From contig NZ_GL833118.1 of the NCBI RefSeq assembly GCF_000185145.2, positions 1 to 64,000 on the forward strand: a stretch of 64,000 nucleotides of DNA, given 5' to 3'. Positions 62,182-64,000 of this stretch are shown here, piece after piece. The DNA comes from Hoylesella oralis ATCC 33269 (lineage in GTDB: Bacteria > Bacteroidota > Bacteroidia > Bacteroidales > Bacteroidaceae). Made by a program: the position numbers and the translations under genes. Under the pieces are notes generated by a model. That model worked only from the letters and a program-made list of their open reading frames with translations, made no database searches and was not told the origin of the DNA. The stretch's first letter is position 1. The number at the start of each line of letters is the position of its first letter.

Positions 62182-63072
62182 TCATAGCTTAATCCCTTTG
62201 ATTTTCTTGTTTTCTGTTTTCTCTGAATGCTTGAATTCAGCACATAAATACTCATTTAGGTCTTTATAATTCTGGAAGACGGAAGAGCAGTCTTGAACAG
62301 CAAAACCGTTTCTTTTAAGTTGTTCTAAAGTCCGCTTTCCTCCTTCATCATTATCTAAATATGAACAGATGAACTTGTGCTTTGAAAGAAAAAATCTTGA
62401 CTTTTTGATATTATTAATCGAGTTCAGTATCAGTGCAGCTTTCTTCTCTTCATCTGGACTCATCGTAAGCAGACTAAGATAATCCATAAAACCTTCAAAC
62501 AGATTGATTTGTTCTGAAGGACTGGGAACATACGACACATCGGAAGGAGGCAAACACCCTTTGAAGTATGGATTGCGCAACGCATACCCATAAGAATTGT
62601 TTGGAAAACCTATTGCGTAAAAACTTCTATCACCAATTCTATAATGGATCTCCTTACAATATTTTTTCGCAATGTTCAGATTGATTCCTCTATGTGTGAA
62701 ATATTCTATGAGATTCGGATGACATAAGAAGGTAGAGCCGATAATCTCTATACGTGATTGGCTTGGAGAATTCGTTTCGCTATTAGCTATGGATAATTTC
62801 GGCAGGATATTTTGTTTGCCATTAAACAACTCTATAGCTTGTATTAAACTGCAATTATGTAATTTCTTAACTAAATCTATAAGACTCCCACCTTCATCAA
62901 GTGCAAAGTCATACCATAGATTTTGGTTATAATCAACTTTGAAACTTGGAGTATGTTCATTTCGGAATGGACTTTTATACATTCCGTAATAGCCATAATT
63001 TTTTATAGGGTATATAGACATACTACCTAAGTAATCTTTAATTGATATTGCTTTAATTTCATCTATTGTCAT
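62182..63072 (-). CDS. CHC2/Toprim primase of IME2
   Basis: 296 residues. N-terminal IKDYLGSMSIYPIKNYGYYG, then NEHTPSFKVDYNQNLWYDFA and LDEGGSLIDLVKKL follow the DnaG zinc-domain layout with the cysteine ligands missing, as in IME1. Toprim signs: INLFEGFMDYLSLL near residue 195 and CSYLDNDEGGKRTLEQL near residue 245. It is the counterpart of the IME1 primase at 20547-21488, clearly homologous but diverged. Confidence 0.87.
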   Translation of the reverse strand: MTIDEIKAISIKDYLGSMSIYPIKNYGYYGMYKSPFRNEHTPSFKVDYNQNLWYDFALDEGGSLIDLVKKLHNCSLIQAIELFNGKQNILPKLSIANSETNSPSQSRIEIIGSTFLCHPNLIEYFTHRGINLNIAKKYCKEIHYRIGDRSFYAIGFPNNSYGYALRNPYFKGCLPPSDVSYVPSPSEQINLFEGFMDYLSLLTMSPDEEKKAALILNSINNIKKSRFFLSKHKFICSYLDNDEGGKRTLEQLKRNGFAVQDCSSVFQNYKDLNEYLCAEFKHSEKTENKKIKGIKL

Positions 63073-63130
63073 ACTTGTAACTTTTAAGTTTAGTACTTAC
63101 TACAATGTGATATTCTTGTAAGTCATTGGC

Positions 63131-63290
63131 AATGAAAGAAAAATATGTAGTACTAACTATCTTTGTAGTAATCATTGCACATGTATATGGTAGGTTGGTA
63201 GTAATGAGGTAGTAATACCTTATATCATTATTTACTACGGTCTAACCTTTTTTCTTTCAATGCTTTATCTCTCTTTGTAGTAAAGTAGTA
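63131..63290. other. candidate replication origin of IME2 (iterons)
   Basis: The gap 63073-63290 between primase and VapE genes has at least six GTAGTA-type motifs (near 63147, 63165, 63200, 63210, 63233 inverted, 63276, 63283). A near-perfect inverted pair also brackets it (AATGAAAGAAAAA from 63131, TTTTTTCTTTCAATGC to 63263). The layout repeats that of IME1 at 21578-21796. Confidence 0.5.
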
Positions 63291-64000
63291 TTAATAATTA
63301 GTATTGTAACTTTGAATAAAGGGATTTGGAACAATCTTGCGTATATGATAGACATACATTGGATTGCCACTTATCCTTTTGGATTTCCGCAAGAAACCAG
63401 CCTTTTTCAAGGCTTCTCCCATTCTCCTTTCACTTAGGTTAAGCGTTGTATATCCACGCAAATAGTTTAGGATTTCAGAAGTGGTCATATAACTCTCTTC
63501 GGTTGCTGCTGGCTTTTCCATGCCTTTAAGAAGCATTTCATACTCAACAGTCTGCACTTGAAACCCTTCGCTCTCTTGATGCAGTTCAGCTATTTCCTCT
63601 TCATTGAACCAGTAATGATAGTCAACTCTCCACAATTCAACTGCCTCGGAGTACACCTTGTTGATATTAATCTCTTTAGCTGTGTCAATATCAATATGTT
63701 CAACTTCAAAAGGTAGAAAGCGACGACTGCCTGTCGGATCTGTTAGAAAATCATTACCATTAACAGATGCCATAAAGCTTGCTAAGTGAGGATACTCTTC
63801 TATGTAAGTGTCGTATGGTCTACGATATTTTACTCTTGGTGTCGTTATCAGATTCTTCAATTCATTTTCATCTCTCTTATTGAGTGCCTTTAACTGGTCG
63901 TCAATATTGATAAAAAGATATTCTGCAATCAATGTTTGTACATCTTTTCCCTGTGGGTCTATCTTTCCTGTGAAAAGATAACTCTTCAGTTCTTCTGGGC
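63291..64000 (-). CDS. VapE/VirE-like ATPase of IME2 (5' end outside the window)
   Basis: The visible 3' part codes for about 236 residues and the frame stays open to base 64000, reading SYLFTGKIDPQGKDVQTLIA before FINIDDQLKALNKRDENELK. It matches the IME1 ATPase from its residue 170 to the end, including NGNDFLTDPTGSRRFLPFEV and the C-terminal winged-helix-like part. About 165 N-terminal residues with the Walker A motif are missing because of the window edge, not because of a mutation. Confidence 0.85.
   Translation of the reverse strand, partial: PEELKSYLFTGKIDPQGKDVQTLIAEYLFINIDDQLKALNKRDENELKNLITTPRVKYRRPYDTYIEEYPHLASFMASVNGNDFLTDPTGSRRFLPFEVEHIDIDTAKEININKVYSEAVELWRVDYHYWFNEEEIAELHQESEGFQVQTVEYEMLLKGMEKPAATEESYMTTSEILNYLRGYTTLNLSERRMGEALKKAGFLRKSKRISGNPMYVYHIRKIVPNPFIQSYNTNY

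Larger units (their letters stand above)
58906..64000. mobile_element. IME2: second mobilizable element (partial; left end uncertain)
   Basis: MobA/MobC mobilization genes, a candidate oriT, primase and VapE-like ATPase in the same order as IME1 but with a different relaxase class. The element continues past the window edge, where an integrase is expected. The left end is not resolved: it may be near 58.9 kb, or near 49.0 kb if the restriction cluster is cargo. All genes from 49029 to 64000 face left and are clearly more AT-rich than the chromosome to the left. Confidence 0.7.

Noticed and set aside
61685..62185. 166-residue MobC with an upstream extension
   Set aside because: The added 49 residues run through the oriT-like hairpin and do not resemble the family; the ATG at 62038 fits.
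63291..63932. Complete 213-residue protein starting at the internal ATG at 63932
   Set aside because: The frame stays open to the window edge and the upstream residues match the IME1 homologue, so it is the 3' part of a longer gene.

Overview
The window looks like chromosome of a member of the Bacteroidales (Bacteroidota). The support is: promoters of the Bacteroidetes type (-7 box TAnnTTTG, several with a TTG exactly 20 bases upstream), almost no Shine-Dalgarno sequences, a surE-lpxB / parA-parB-DUF5683-lytic transglycosylase-relA/spoT block, lipoproteins, a fimbrillin-like protein, BACON and DKNYY proteins, and NBU/CTn-style mobilizable elements. I do not assign a genus.

Layout. 1-480: end of an rRNA operon (23S 3' end, 5S, terminator), followed by a 15-copy 22-bp tandem repeat. 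1077-9416: conserved core block (lpxB and surE leftwards; parA, parB, DUF5683, MltD-like transglycosylase and a (p)ppGpp synthetase/hydrolase rightwards). 9988-10069: tRNA-Leu(UAG). 10153-14667: leftward overlapping operon parC, DUF3316-like, S41 peptidase. 14989-18115: yaaA, glyS, FKBP lipoprotein. About 18313-29747: integrated mobilizable element (IME1) with MobV relaxase, primase, VapE-like ATPase, two small HTH proteins, an AT-rich cargo (GNAT acetyltransferase, AlkD-like protein, HEAT protein, HXXEE membrane protein) and two tandem tyrosine recombinases. 29764-48864: chromosome again, with a MATE pump, BamE-like lipoprotein, a YtrA-type GntR-controlled ABC operon with an M16 peptidase downstream, ECF sigma factor, LRR/BACON lipoprotein, DKNYY protein, recA, saccharopine dehydrogenase-like enzyme, bcp, a fimbrillin operon preceded by an (AC)24 microsatellite, and an HU-like protein. 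49029-64000: AT-rich accessory DNA, all leftward. It holds a type I restriction cluster (hsdR, hsdS, a PrrC-like ATPase, hsdM, a GmrSD-type DUF262/DUF1524 protein), a Fic-HTH pair, and the mobilization/replication module of a second element (IME2) that runs off the right edge.

How the parts work together. Both elements carry the same primase-VapE pair separated by a gene-free stretch with GTAGTA-type iterons and a flanking inverted repeat, which I propose as their replication origin. IME1 appears to have inserted into the MATE promoter: the left junction keeps a perfect -33/-7 promoter with nothing native behind it, while the MATE gene now has only a -7 box. The restriction cluster contains an ATPase with the R-x3-E...H arrangement of the PrrC anticodon nuclease, so it may be a two-tier phage defence: DNA restriction, then tRNA cleavage if restriction is disabled. 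The most novel-looking arrangement is at 45805-46220. A promoter drives a leader ORF containing (AC)24, then a terminator-like hairpin, then the fimbrillin operon. Loss of one AC unit would carry translation through the hairpin to 13 bases before the next gene, which suggests a slippage-controlled attenuator. Dispersed Cys-free GC-rich repeats (four related copies) and two short tandem arrays (22 and 23 bp) are further structures no gene explains.
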